Notes: generated from the letters alone by a model not told the origin. A stretch of 64,000 nucleotides of DNA from Liopterus haemorrhoidalis (GCA_963971575.1 OZ020623.1:15006980-15070979), one strand, 5' to 3'; shown: positions 11,701 through 22,781, counted from the first letter of the stretch. Program-made: numbers and translations.

Positions 11701-12090
11701 ATTATATCAGTCAATTCAAACATATTTTTGACTTAAAATAACATTGATATAATTCAGTTCGATGAACTCATTCCAAAAAATGTTGAAACTTTTATGTACT
11801 GTTATGCTTTTATCAGAATTTTGATGGGAGTTGTTCCTGATATTGCAATTCTGTTTGCATCTTCCTTATGAAATATGTATTCGTCTTATTGAAATATTCA
11901 GTTGGGTTGTTTTTATTGTTGTATATAGCATGTTTCAAAGAAATAGTACAGTTTAAGGTGTTCTGGGGAATTTTTGGTTTATTATTTAGTAATTTTTGTT
12001 TCATTTCAGTCATAACTATTAGGTATTATATCGAAATTACGTGCTTGAGCGGGTGTGAAAAAAAAGATCTCTATCTGAAAATATGGTATA
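11701..12090. other. No gene seen
   Basis: AT-rich DNA. Two short overlapping frames on opposite strands show no motif. Confidence 0.45.
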
Positions 12091-12997
12091 CGAAGTATGT
12101 AAATTAAGCCGGACTAGCAACGTAGCGTTTGATCTGGCAATATTTGGGACGCGGGATTTGGAGGGGCAGCAGTTGAACATGTGATATGCCTTCAGTACGA
12201 GTTTGAACATGCTAGAGTAATTTTGTTGTCTGTAGCGATTTTTTTTTTCGTGAAACAGTTTTTTCTAGTGCGTTCTAAAAATGAGTGACATTTATTTCGA
12301 CCAACGGTGTGCTATCAGGTTTTGCTTCAGACTTGAGCACTGTGCAACGGAAACTTTTGCAAAACTTCAGCAGGCCTACGGAGACAGTGTATTATCTAAG
12401 GCCCAGGTTTTTTTGCGGTTTAAGGAATTTTCAGACGGAAGAGAGTTGATTGAAAATGAATCACACAGCGAGAGCCTTCATTTTCAAGAACCGATGAAAA
12501 TGTCAACATAATCCAGGATCTTGTACGTTCAGATCGTCAGTTGACAGTCAGAATGATCGGGGAAGGGATGAATTTGACTCACACTACTGTTCATCAGATT
12601 TTGACCAATGAATTGGGGATGAGAAAAATCTGCGCAAAAAAAGCAATTTCAATAAATGAGTTTTTGGCCAGTAAAAACATTCCCATGGATCCTAAACCTC
12701 CTTATTCGCCTGACTTGAATCCTTGTGACTTTTACTCTTCCCAAGGTGGAAAAATCACCTCAAGGCACGTCATTTTGGGACACTCGAAAATATTCGAACG
12801 TCCGTAACCGACCAGCTGAAAGCTATTCCAGTATCCGAGTTACAGTACTGCTATGAGGATTAGAAGAACCATCTCCAGCGCTGTGTGGCTTCTCAAGGAA
12901 GTTATTTTGAGGGAGACAATATTGAATTGTAATTCTATTCGAATAAAAAAAAAAAAAATTGAAAAAATCAGTCCGGTTACTTAATTTACACACCTTA
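12091..12997 (+). mobile_element. mariner family M1, internally deleted copy
   Basis: Ends CGAAGTATGTAAATTAAG and the inverse of TAAGGTGTGTAAATTAAGTA match the terminal repeats of the copy at 27261-28128. TA flanks both ends. At 907 bp it is shorter than a typical 1.3-kb mariner. The right end has TA where the sister has CG. Confidence 0.85.
12281..12807 (+). pseudogene. mariner transposase relic (M1)
   Basis: Starts MSDIYFDQRCAIRFCFRLE, a mariner N-terminus with helix-turn-helix. After a frame break it continues RLTVRMIGEGMNLTHTTVHQ (second helix-turn-helix) through NELGMRKICAK. It then jumps to KAISINEFLASKNIP and PPYSPDLNPCDF, the third-Asp region. The segment with the first and second catalytic Asp is deleted. 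The product is non-functional. Confidence 0.85.
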
Positions 12998-13057
12998 TAC
13001 ATTTACAATTTTAATTAATTAAAATATCTAGTAAAACAAAGAATAATACAAAAAATT

Positions 13058-13429
13058 TAATTCAACAAGAACATGGATGTCTCCACAGCTTGTATCGAAC
13101 ATGATAATCTTTTTTGTAATCGTCCCTTACGTTGAAGTTTTGCCTTATTAATGTGCGGAATCTTATAGGAATTCGCCCCTTTTGCTAACATGGTGGCTTC
13201 TAGACAAGTTTGCAATGTTAGCAACATAATCAAGGGTTATGTTTAATGCATTGAATGTATTTTGTACGCATTCAAGCAGTTCGTCGATTGTATTCGGTGA
13301 ATCTATATGTAAGGATTGTATAAAATTGAAAAAGTCAAGATCCAATACCTTAAAATCTGTATTATTTGGCGGTTGTGATTTAAGTCGATGTAAAACTTCT
13401 TCCTTGTAATTCAACACAATTTTGATCAA
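13058..13429 (-). pseudogene. Unidentified reading frame
   Basis: Minus-strand frame of 88 codons (13429-13163, starting MIKIVLNYKEEVLHRL), protein-like in composition. A shifted frame continues downstream with RTLIRQNFNVRDDYKKDY and ends near 13058 at RHPCSC and a stop. This suggests a frameshifted gene or transposon protein. I do not recognise the family and see no catalytic motif. Confidence 0.25.
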
Positions 13430-13483
13430 TATTCCATTTTGTTAGAACAGCAGGTGTCACTTTAATTTGTCTAAAATACGCGT

Positions 13484-14235
13484 TTTTTTTTTTATATGAA
13501 TTACTTATATATATTCTTTATTTCCCTAGGCCTTGCGGCGTTCAGGGTATTAGCCATTACAAAAATAAAACCAAATAAAATCAATCCAAAAATATATAAA
13601 AAAACAATCCACTACAATTTACAATTTACAATGTTTTTCCCTTTTCTATCTTCTTGCTCCAATGTCCCTCTCCTTCTTCCTGTTCCCCTTCTGTTTTCCC
13701 TTTCCGATCTCCTTCCTTCTTGCTTCCTGTTCTCTCGCCCACCTTTGCTTTATTTTATTTTATTTTATTTCATTCTCTTCCCTTTCAACCATTTCTTCGC
13801 CCCTCCTCCTATCTCTCTTCCTTCCTCCTCATTTCTAGGTAACCTCATCCCCCTTCCTTCCATCCATTTCTCCCCTTCTGCTTCCCACCGGGTCTCCTCC
13901 TTCTTTCCTTTACCCCTTCCTGTTATCCTTCCCCAATCTCCATCCTTCTTGCCTCTAATTCCCTCGCCCACCTATCCACCCTTCCATCTTCGTGCAGCAG
14001 GTTTAATGTGCTCCCCGACCATACTGTCATCTCTCTACACCTCTTCGCGAGGTGCTCTATATCTTCCTCCTCCTCCCCGCACATCCTGCACATCTTTTCC
14101 TCCTGTTTCCTCCAATATCTATTTCCTCTCTCTTCATTCCCGCACCTTAGCCTCGCAATCCTCCTAACTCTCCCTCCTGACCTTCCTCTTTCTCCCTTTA
14201 AGTATCTATGAATTACTTTTGACATATGCAAAACT
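13484..14235 (-). mobile_element. LINE 3' end with poly(A)
   Basis: The minus strand encodes GGRVRRIARLRCGNEERGN followed by a Cys-Cys-His-Cys zinc motif (CRMCGEEEEDIEHLAKRC) at 14231-13923. This is the C-terminal end of an insect LINE ORF2. A strongly purine-biased coding tail (13971-13640) follows, then an AATAAAG signal and an A-run ending near 13484. The element is 5' truncated. A related, differently broken LINE end lies at 40226-40945. Confidence 0.75.
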
Positions 14236-14637
14236 ATTTGCGGGACATTTATTAGTTGCGCTCAACCAGTTATTTAGAAATAAAAACAAAAAAAGATCAA
14301 GATAATATTACTTTCGTTAATCCCACATTTTTTTAAGTAATGTATACTATATTTTCGGTCGGAGGGAGTTGTTTTTTTTTTCAGACAAAAAGGTAAAAAT
14401 TTTAAGTTAATATTTTTGTAAATTGTAAATATTTTGTAAAATATTAACTCAGGAATTCCCTTAATGAAGGACCAGATGGATGTTTACAACTCACCCCTAA
14501 TAAATCGGTAAAAAAAAAATCCATATCTGCCAATTATGTTTATACTTGTATTCCCGACCATTAATATTTGTTGCCACTGAATGTATTTGTTAAAATTAAG
14601 TTTAGTTTGTAATTTTAATGACGTCACTGCCGAAATA
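14236..14637. other. No gene seen
   Basis: Non-coding AT-rich DNA between the LINE end and a mariner relic. Confidence 0.45.
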
Positions 14638-15243
14638 CGAGGGTTGCCTTTTATATTTTGGTATTTGAGATAAAAAACAATTATTTATCAACAAAAGTCG
14701 ATTTATTGTTTTTCAAAATATTCTCCATGAAGATCAATACACTTTTGCGTGCGTTTGAACCAATTTTCGAAGCACTTTTTCAACTCCGATTGAGGCAATA
14801 AGTCACATGACGATGCAGTACACAGTATCAGTTCAGTTGCAGTATCAGTTCACGCACAGCATCAATGTTTTCCGGAACAATAACCGATTTTGGACGACCT
14901 TCATGAAATTCGTGCTTAAGCGAACTACGGCCACGATTGAAGTCAGAAAACCATCGATAAACAGTAGTCCTTGATGATGCTTCATCGCCAAAAGTCGAAT
15001 TAAGTTCATCGATGTTGAGTTAATCCACGTCGACAGTTGTAAAAAACAATCGCTCAAAAAAGTTCACGATTTAATTCAATTTTTAGCCGGGATGATTTTT
15101 TTCAAGTTACTGTAAACAACACAAATAGCGCTCGTACGTCAAAAGTACGTATACCAAAAATGTCAAACTTTAAGATAGAAGCGTCAGTTGCTAGATGGCA
15201 GCACTAGTTTAGCACGATCCCGAAATATAAAAGGCAACCCTCG
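14638..15243 (-). mobile_element. mariner family M3, short relic
   Basis: Terminal repeats CGAGGGTTGCCTTTTATATT and its inverse lie next to TA on both sides. The 606-bp interior holds only the two transposase ends on the minus strand: the C-terminal region (HLHGEYFEKQ-like, left part) and the helix-turn-helix segment (14850-15057). The catalytic core is gone. The same family occurs at 44359, about 47.8 kb and 54.2 kb. Confidence 0.8.
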
Positions 15244-15287
15244 TATGTATAGGCCCTCTTATGTATGTACGAGCCCTGACAACTGTA

Positions 15288-16888
15288 TGTTCGGACATTT
15301 CATAATTTATATCTAAATATTTTTCTTGTACACCATTACTCGCTAAATATATTTTTGATTAATTTTTTTAATTCGATTTAATATTTAACCCTACTTTGAC
15401 TACTCTATGATGATAAAATAGAATAAAAATATATTTTAATTAGGCTTTAACATTTATTTAAACTGAACTCAGTTTACAATTAAAGGTTCGGACAAATTAA
15501 TATTTAATAAAAATTATAAATCCTTTAGATAATTATTTAGGCGTTACATCCCCTTTCGCTTTAATTACTGCCTCAATTCTTTAAGGAATTGATTCTAATA
15601 GGACCTAACACTCTTCTACGATCACTGAATCCCATACTTTCTTAATTTTGTAATCATAAACCTTCAAACCTTCCAGCATTCTCTGTGGGTTGTTTCTAAT
15701 TTTTTGTTTCATTTTATGCCAAAAACTTTCGATAATATTTAAACTAGGACTAGTGGATGGCCAATCAACTACGATCATGTGATTCTTCTCGAACGAGTTT
15801 TGAGTGCTTTTGGCCGTGTGAGAGAAGACGCCGTCCTGTTGTAAAATAAATTGTGCCCGAGGATACAATTTTTCGACTCTGGGCTTTAAATTATTTTTCA
15901 GTATCTCTTGGTATTTAACTGCGTTTATCATTCCATTAACAAACCGCATACATTCCACGCCTCTTGCGGACATACAGATCCAAATCATAACCCCAGCAAG
16001 AATTTTAACAGAGCGTTTCAAGCAATCTTTATGAAACGCTTCATTTTGGCTCCGAATCACTCGTTTTCTGTTATCACCTACACTTAAATCACATTTGGAC
16101 CCGTCGCTGAAAATAATCGAATTCCACTGTTCTTGTGTCCATGCCCTTCGCTCTTTACGCCAACTTGAGCGTTTTTTTGCCATTCATTCAAGAACGGCTT
16201 TTCTTTTGCCTAAAATGTAGAATTTCTGCTTCAATAAAATACTGAAAAAAATTACATTGGTATGCTAACTTATAAAAACTAAAACCAGTTTTATGAATCC
16301 ACTTTCTGCACGTTTCTCTGACAAAATTAGATCTTCCAGCCTCATTCCACTGTGCCGTTATTTCCCTAACAGTAGCCCTTCTGTTCTTTTTACACGTTTT
16401 TACAACTTCTCTTTTCTGTACCGTTTTCACAAACTGTAGATTTTGACATTTTCATATCTCTAGTAACTACACTTATTTTTTTTCCTTCACAAAACATGCT
16501 TATAATTAATTCTCACACTTCCTGTGGAGTTGCCACACCTCAAGCCATTTTAAAACAACGGTTCACACAAAATTAACAAACCGTCATAATATGAAGTTAA
16601 AAATGAGCCGGTAATTGTTTCATAATTAAAAACAAAATCCAACCCTACATACAATTTTATTTAGGCATATTGAAAATGCATATAGTTTTGTCCGAACATT
16701 TAATTGTCAACTGAATTCAGTTTAAATAAATGTTAAAGCCTAATTAAAATATATTTTTAATTCTATTTTATCATCATAGAGTAGTTAAAATAGAATTAAA
16801 TCTAAAATCGAATTAATCAAAAATTTATTTAGTAAGTAACGCTGTACAAGAAAAATATTGAGATAGAAATTATGAAATGTCCGAACAT
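15288..16888 (-). mobile_element. Tc1-like element with inner and outer repeats
   Basis: Arms of about 250 bp are inverses. The outer ends begin TGTTCGGACATTTCATAATT, and a second TTCGGACAAA motif lies inside each arm (near 15487 and 16690). The layout is that of IR/DR-type Tc1 elements, where transposase binds both an outer and an inner site. Length about 1.6 kb. TA lies at or within one base of both ends. Confidence 0.85.
15605..16430 (-). pseudogene. Tc1-like DD34E transposase, frameshifted
   Basis: N-terminal helix-turn-helix: 16430-16188 (KNRRATVREITAQWNEAG). Catalytic part: 16183-15605 (192 codons). The first Asp is in IIFSDGSKCDL and the second in LQQDGVFSHTAK. The catalytic Glu is in STSPSLNIIESFWHKMK. 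I count 34 residues between the second Asp and Glu, the Tc1 signature. The triad is intact, but the two parts are in different frames and the linker near 16190-16270 is damaged. Confidence 0.85.
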
Positions 16889-17655
16889 TAAGGGCCGGTT
16901 TCTGAAAGCCTAGTTAACTATAACCTAATGGTTAGAAAATGGTTGCTATGGTTACTTAGGGGATTGATATATTGTAACCGAGTTTAACCAAAAGATTAAA
17001 CATAGTTGTTAGGGCTCGTATATGTACATTAAACTCATATTTATGAAACTAACCGAGTGCATTACTTATTTATGAATTTTATATTAAATATGTTTCACCG
17101 AGAATACACGGACTCCTCTGTAATTATATGATTATTAACATTTAAAATATTTTGGTAAAATATAAAAAAAATAATTTTTGTAAAAAATCTTTTCAGAATT
17201 TGTTAAAATATTTCAAAGATTCAAATGTAAACTGAGTTGAAATATACTTTCTGAAAGCTTCCCCAAATCCTGATAAAAGTATAACAATTTATAAAAATTT
17301 CTTAACATTTTTCTTGCATTACATCTCTCTCTCTTTCTCTGTTGGATTCAAATGTGCATGATCTCGATTTTTCTCACAAAATCTTCTATTTCCTTGTGTA
17401 ATTTTTTGGGAGTATCCTTTCTGAACGTGGTAAGAGTACGAATTTATAAGAAATGTTACGTCCGCCCTGAGGCCAAGAGGAAATAAAGTCCTTAGGAGAT
17501 ACATCAGTTCACTCGTAAGTGCTTTTCATTTATCTTAGGGCAAGAGAGCAAGTCTCTCGCAACTTTAAGATGTGACCAGACAACACTATGATTTTTATCA
17601 TCGTGGCTTTCTCACCTTCCCACGGGTCAATCTTGAAAATAACATTCATCTTAAC
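16889..17655. other. No gene seen
   Basis: Starts with GGGCCGGTTTCTGAAAGCC, a possible MITE edge (compare GCCCGGTTTCATAAAC near 56246). Otherwise AT-rich, without recognisable coding or a paired repeat. Confidence 0.4.
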
Positions 17656-17659
17656 TCAT

Positions 17660-17751
17660 TTTTAGTATTTTGTAGGTAAGACCACAAAAAAAATCCTTAT
17701 ATCGTCACTCATATGTTTGTCTGTATGGTAGAAATTATAGCCAAATAGCTT
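17660..17751 (+). mobile_element. HINE-T fragment (5' end)
   Basis: TATTTTGTAGGTAAGACCAC, then CCTTATATCGTCACTCAT and GAAATTATAGCCAAATAGCT, match the first part of HINE-T elements in a diverged form with hardly any TCTG expansion. The rest is replaced by the LINE tail that begins at 17752. Confidence 0.6.
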
Positions 17752-17980
17752 AATAATAATAATAATGTCTCTTTATTTAACATATTACATAGCTTTAAAT
17801 TGGTACATTTATAAAGTAGATGCAGTAAGAAATTAAACCCCAAATAGAAAAATCACAAATATAAACAGAAATTTTAATTTAATAAATAATAGCTGTAAAG
17901 CTAAAACAATTTAGTAGATATACCACTTATTACTATGCTGGGGAAACACCACATATACCACAAAGGTATGTGCGTGGTAT

Positions 17981-18136
17981 TTAATTTAATTTAATTTTAA
18001 TTTAATGGCCTTTGCTACTGTGGCAATTAGCCAGGACAAGTTTTATTCGAGAAAATTTCCATGCCTGAACGGGATTCGAACCCGAGACCTTCGCAACGCA
18101 GAGCACATGTGTTACCACTACGCTACGCCGGTCGGC
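17981..18136 (-). mobile_element. tRNA-derived SINE with 13-bp target duplication
   Basis: On the minus strand the head carries an A-box (TAGCGTAGTGGTAA) and a perfect B-box arm (TCGGGTTCGAATCCCG), as in RNA polymerase III promoters of tRNA genes. A short body ending in an ATTAA-rich tail follows. ATGTGCGTGGTAT flanks both sides (17968-17980 and 18137-18149). This is a complete SINE; its source tRNA was not determined. Confidence 0.88.
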
Positions 18137-18286
18137 ATGTGCGTGGTATCAATATATATGGATTTTCAGTAGTGAGCAATCCTATCTATATATGATATAT
18201 TAGTTATTTTAACTTTTATATACATGCTAAAGTAAAAATAAAAGATGTGCAATGTATTTAGAAAATATTAAGAGTTGTTAAAGATT

Positions 18287-18661
18287 CCCAGCAAACATTT
18301 TTATACGGGCCAGTACTTGTAAAGCACATACTCCCCGGCATTGAAAGTAATGGGCCAGTACCCCGGTGTCCCCGTGGCCGTTACTGGCCCATTGATGTAT
18401 CAGTTGCCGGCCCAGCAACGGTAAAGTGCAAAATAATCGCATTAGTTGCAAGATTTATTTCTGATGGTTTTAAGTAAAAAGTATGAGTGAAGAAGAGTGC
18501 TTATAAAATGCTGGTAAAGTACTTCGTATAGGTGGAATGCGAAATACAAATGTGAAGTACATTATTAATACTGGCGTTGCACTTACTTTTGATGCCAGTA
18601 ATTTACCAGCATAAAAGCAGTTTGCATTCGGCATTCGGCCGTTAGTTGAATGTTTGCTGGG
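18287..18661. mobile_element. Short CCCAGCAAACATT-ended MITE
   Basis: At 375 bp with CCCAGCAAACATT ends, it shares both subterminal regions with the 4938-6656 element in inverted orientation. It interrupts the LINE reading frame, and the last residues of the frame ending at 18642 come from the MITE. A TT on each side may be the target duplication. Confidence 0.8.
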
Positions 18662-19492
18662 TTGTATCTAGTTCGATTTTTGTTAGCTCGTTAATCCATT
18701 TTTTGGCAATTTTGATTACATTATTTTGTTGAATAGTAATCTGATGTCGTGAAGCGAAATTATGCAATTTATTGTAGATTTTTGGTACAAAATAATTAAA
18801 ACTCCTCTGTCCTATCTTTTTAATTGCTTTGTAAGGCAATGCTTGCTCAGAATTTCTAGTAGCATAGGGATGTTGTATATGTAAGATATGAGCCTTGCTT
18901 TTATTAATATGTCTTATTATTGATAGCGCAAACAACTGTTGTATATTCATTAATTTAGATTCAGAAAATAACCTATCTGTAGGGAAATATATTGGTTTTT
19001 TCAGTATTATTTTAATTATCATTTTCTGTATTATTGCTAATCTTAACATATGATAGTTTGCCGCTCCACCCCAAGCTATTAGTATATAAGTAATTATTGA
19101 CTGAACAAGACTGTAGTAAAAACTAGACAGTATTCTCAGTGGCAAAAACTCACGAAGTTTTTTAAATATATATATATAGTTTTTCTTAGACGGTTATACA
19201 ATGTGTAAATATGTTTATCCCACTTAAGATTACAGTCAATCAATATCCCTAGATATTTTACAGAGTCAGATTTTTCAATAGTTACAACACAGTTGCAATT
19301 AACGTTAGAACAGTTACTATGAATTTTGATAAAATCAAAGTTGGGCTGAGTTTTTTTATTGTTGCTAAAGGCTACAAAATATGGTTTTTTATAATGAAGG
19401 GAAAGGATATTTGCATCTAGCCAATGTAAATCAAATTTGATGTACTTTTTAAATTTGTAAAAAAATGTAGTATGTTCAGTTTGCAATTTCAA
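18662..19492 (-). pseudogene. LINE ORF2 C-terminal relic
   Basis: Two overlapping minus-strand frames (19492-19136 and 19145-18642) carry the thumb and C-terminal part of a LINE reverse transcriptase: KYLGILIDCNLKWDKH, then SLVQSIITYILIAWG and NKLHNFASRH. They resemble the end of the intact ORF2 at 49392 (KFLGIHVDPYLRWDQH, SHLTYGLIIWG). One frameshift separates the pieces. Palm motifs are absent. Confidence 0.8.
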
Positions 19493-19499
19493 AGTTGAT

Positions 19500-19850
19500 A
19501 TTAATTACTAATAAACCGGAAGTGGTATCATGAATGTACATCCGTCATCAAGTAGCTTACATGTTGCTGTATAAATCATGTTATATGAAATAAATTACTA
19601 ACTTAATAAATAAGCGAGATATTTGTTGGGTCCAATAAAATATAACACCCTGTATACCCTAAATTTTACCCTATATCAAAATCCAAAAATAGTTCTACTT
19701 ACTATGCCGTTAAATTATTTAAAAATTAGCCCGAATAAGTAAAAGGTTTACCCTAAAAAAATTGAATTGAAATTGAAAAAAAATTGAATTGAAATGTTAA
19801 TTATTAATATCTATTTCGTACTATGTAAATTAATAATTGTACTTACATTT
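19500..19850. other. No gene seen
   Basis: AT-rich DNA between the LINE and mariner M2. Nothing recognised. Confidence 0.45.
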
Positions 19851-20030
19851 ACGAGGTTGGGTCAGTAAGTCCTTACAAAATCTAAGAGATGATGCTAATA
19901 CTATCAAAACAAGTTTGTTTCTGAAAAGTGCCATCTATCAATAGACTGCTGTCAAATATTCAGCCGTATGCATCGCGTCGTTTCAGTTTTATAATCGATT
20001 GAAGCAAACAACTTTTGTTATTTTAGAACA

Positions 20031-20640
20031 ATGGAAAAAAACACGTTTTGTGCAGTGATTAAACACTTACATTTGAAAGGCAAAACACCGAAAGAAATGA
20101 AAGCCGAGTTAGATGAAGTTCATGGCACATCTGCACCAGCGTTTAAAACTGTTTACAATTGGGTGATTGAGTTTAAACATGGTTGTACATCCACAAGTGA
20201 TGAACAAAGTTCGGGACGTCCACTTGAAGTGACTACGCCAGAAATAATTGACAAAATCCACGACAGATTGAGTGATCGACGAGTCATAGTGCGCGAACTT
20301 GTTGAGGCTACAGGCATACCACATGGCTCAGTGGTTTCAATTTCGCACAAAAAAATGCGAATGAAAAAGATATCGGCAAGAGTTTCGATGGTGAAAATGC
20401 GTGAATTATGCTTCGAATTGTTGCCGCATCCACCGTATTAACCAAATTTGCCCCCAGCGACTTTTTTCTGTTTCCAGACATGAAAAAATGGCTCGCCGGA
20501 AAAAGATTCAAATCGAACGAGGAGGTCATCACCGAAACAGATGCCTATTTTGAGGGCCATCCAGAATCTTGATGGATTTGGATGGCTTGAAAAAGTTGAA
20601 GAAACGCTGGGCGGAGTGTATATAGCTAAAAGAAGACTAT
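20031..20640 (+). pseudogene. mariner transposase relic (M2)
   Basis: Starts MEKNTFCAVIKHLHLKGKTP, the mariner N-terminus, with both helix-turn-helix segments (AFKTVYNWVIEFK; VRELVEATGIPHGSV) and a GRP-type linker (SSGRPLEVTTPEI). After KKMRMKKISARVS it jumps to VKMRELCFELLPHPPY and a stop, then a degraded C-terminus. The segment carrying the first and second catalytic Asp is missing and the third-Asp block is mutated, so the copy is dead. Confidence 0.85.
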
Positions 20641-20682
20641 GTTGATGAATAAAAATGAATCAAATTAATGCGTTTCCTATTA

Positions 20683-21864
20683 CAGGTAGGTCTCGTTTTA
20701 CGCCGGTGTTACGTTCCAGCGTAAAAAAAAAATCGGCGCAAAAAGAGTCCAAAATGTGAAATTCCAGAGACGGATTGACTTCAAATCTACATGTCATTGA
20801 TGTATTTCTGTCTTGATATTTCAACGATATTAAATATATTTGCAAGTGTTTTGTATGAATACCACGAATTTCAAAACTTTGTTTTTGGGACGGACCTATA
20901 TAAATTTTATTAAAATGAATTAGACATAAATGAAGCAAATAAATATTTATTCTTTTGTGCTATATAAATACAATACAACGATATGATTTAACAACAAACT
21001 TACGACTAACAAAACTAACAACAAAAAATTAATAATAATTTAACCTAAAGAAAAATATGATGTAGAAAAAAAAAAAATAGGATAATTATATTAAAAAAAT
21101 ATATTTTACAAAATTATTTTCCTGTGAATTTTCTCTTTTTTTCTCGGAAGAGCTCTGCATACGGTGCCAAAGAAGCTGCAACACTCCTCTTTACTTGCAT
21201 ACTGCGTTCACTATCATTATCGAGCTCACAAAGTTTTTCAGTAAGGATGTCTATATTTGTCAAAATTCGTTCTAAAGCATTCTTCATGATGGTTGTAACA
21301 GTCGATGGAGGTAAATTGAGGTCCCTACAAACTTTTGAACGTGTTTCTCCATCTAGCATTCTTTTAATCACCTCCATTTTCTCTTGGTTTGTAATGGATC
21401 TTCGTTTTTTCTTAGCATTTAATTTAGGTGGTTTATTTTCCTTGTTAGAAGACATGGTTTGTGAAAAATTTATCTAATTTAAAAAAAAATTAATCACCTA
21501 AAAATTATAAAATACATTACACTGTATCTTAATATATACTACACTATATATAATACAATAAATTATTACTTACAAACAACAAATTAAATTTACCTTAAGG
21601 AAAATTAAATTTGGCAGACGTAAAAATTTATATAATATATTCTATATAATAATTGCAATAAACTCAATGTGCTGAATGCAACCCTGTACTGGCAAAATAT
21701 TACTGAGCAATGATGTACTTTATTAACTGCGCATGCGTAAAACCTCAGAATATCCCCGCTTCGACCACAGATTCGGCGGCGACGTCGACACACGATTCTG
21801 GCGTTCAAGCAGCGTTATTTCGAGACCGGCGTAAATAAAACCGACGCAAAATGAGTCCTACCTG
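20683..21864 (-). mobile_element. pogo/Tigger-like element inserted in mariner M2
   Basis: Ends CAGGTAGG(T/A)CTC and a GACGCAAAA/TTTTACGCC motif resemble Tigger terminal repeats. TA flanks both sides (20681-20682 and 21865-21866). At 1182 bp it is too short for a full Tigger. It carries only an N-terminal DNA-binding frame (21455-21114). Confidence 0.8.
21114..21455 (-). CDS. pogo/CENP-B-type helix-turn-helix protein, no DDE domain
   Basis: 113 codons starting MSSNKENKPPKL. Residues about 16-60 (KKRRSITNQEKMEVIKRMLD, then SKVCRDLNLPPSTVTTIM) match the N-terminal helix-turn-helix of pogo/Tigger transposases and CENP-B. The rest is charged and ends EKKRKFTGK. The second helix-turn-helix and the DDE catalytic domain are absent, so at most it binds DNA. 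A truncated relic is more likely than a domesticated gene, since it lies inside its own terminal repeats. Confidence 0.7.
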   Translation of the reverse strand: MSSNKENKPPKLNAKKKRRSITNQEKMEVIKRMLDGETRSKVCRDLNLPPSTVTTIMKNALERILTNIDILTEKLCELDNDSERSMQVKRSVAASLAPYAELFREKKRKFTGK

Positions 21865-21899
21865 TATTTTGTAAGGATTTATTGACCTATCCTCTTATA

Positions 21900-22387
21900 C
21901 AGTCTGTAAAATAAGACGTCCTTGTTGATTTTTGGTGAACTATGAGAGAGAAAAGGAAAACTAAAAATAATTTAAAAATTTACTGTAAATATTATTACGC
22001 TACTACCTAATAATTGGTCCAATCTCCATTATTATCAATTATAAACATCATCACTCTCAAAACACATCACTCCAATCGCTGTCTAAATTTTCCTTTGTCC
22101 AAGCGAGTCGTTTTTCGACATGTTTCACAGATAACAATAGTTTTTGTTTGGTGCTCCTGAATTTAATACCATTTTCAATTAAACGACTTCTCAGGGTCAT
22201 TAGGCTTAACTTAATGTTTTTTTAAACAAAATTGCCTGATATTTACATAAAGAGTTATTTACATATAGATTATTTTTAAAAACGTTAAAAATCATTTTAT
22301 CTTGTTTTTAGTAGTCACTTTTTTTAATCCGCGAATAGGTAAATCATCAACATTTTTATTCATTTTATAACGTTTCACCCAATATTG
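21900..22387. other. No gene seen
   Basis: AT-rich, no recognisable coding or repeats. Confidence 0.45.
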
Positions 22388-22464
22388 CAGGGGTCGGCAA
22401 CAGGGCGCCCTTTGTGGGATTTTTAGGCGCCCCCCGCGCCCTCGCTATCGAGACACACATATAC

Positions 22465-22676
22465 TTTTTTTTTTGCTCGTCACTTTGATTTTGGGAGGTG
22501 AGGACCTTTTTTTTGCTCATCACTTGGACTTTGGGAGGTGAGGACCTTTTTTTTTGCTCATCACTTGGATTTTGAGAGGTGAGGACCTTTTTTTTTTGCT
22601 CGTCACTTGGATTTTGGGAGGTGAGGACCTTTTTTTTGCTCATCACTTGGATTTTGAGAAGTGAGGACCTTTTTTT
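22465..22676. repeat. Minisatellite, about 42-bp unit, five copies
   Basis: The unit is a T-run, GCTCATCACTTGGATTTTG and then AGAGGTGAGGACC. A sixth unit resumes at 23754 after the HINE-T insertion. Related units lie at 27199-27256, with traces near 24240-24300, so the array belongs to a dispersed hAT family. Confidence 0.9.
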
Positions 22677-22723
22677 AGGGTTTTGTAGGTATGACCAAAA
22701 AACCCTTATACCGTCATTTTGTC

Positions 22724-22781
<58 letters not shown>

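Larger units (their letters stand above)
17752..19500 (-). mobile_element. LINE 3' part (CR1/Jockey-like) with two nested insertions
   Basis: An (ATT)n tail at 17752-17766 marks the 3' end on the minus strand. The coding relic lies at 18662-19492. A SINE (17981-18136) and a MITE (18287-18661) have inserted into it. The LINE itself sits inside a HINE-T fragment. The 5' end is truncated near 19500. Confidence 0.7.
19852..21896 (+). mobile_element. mariner family M2, split by a pogo/Tigger relic
   Basis: Left end CGAGGTTGGGTCAGTAAGTC; the right end is a diverged inverse (GGATTTATTGACCTATCCTC). TA is next to the left end. The transposase relic is at 20031-20650, and the last 32 bases lie beyond the insertion at 20683-21864. 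A sister copy is at 35210-36754. Confidence 0.8.

Noticed and set aside
13496..14167. 223-codon forward frame rich in Ser, Pro and Phe
   Set aside because: It is the antisense of the purine-rich LINE coding tail on the minus strand, which carries recognisable LINE motifs.
22465..22676. CRISPR array
   Set aside because: Units of about 42 bp are contiguous without unique spacers, and the genome is eukaryotic.
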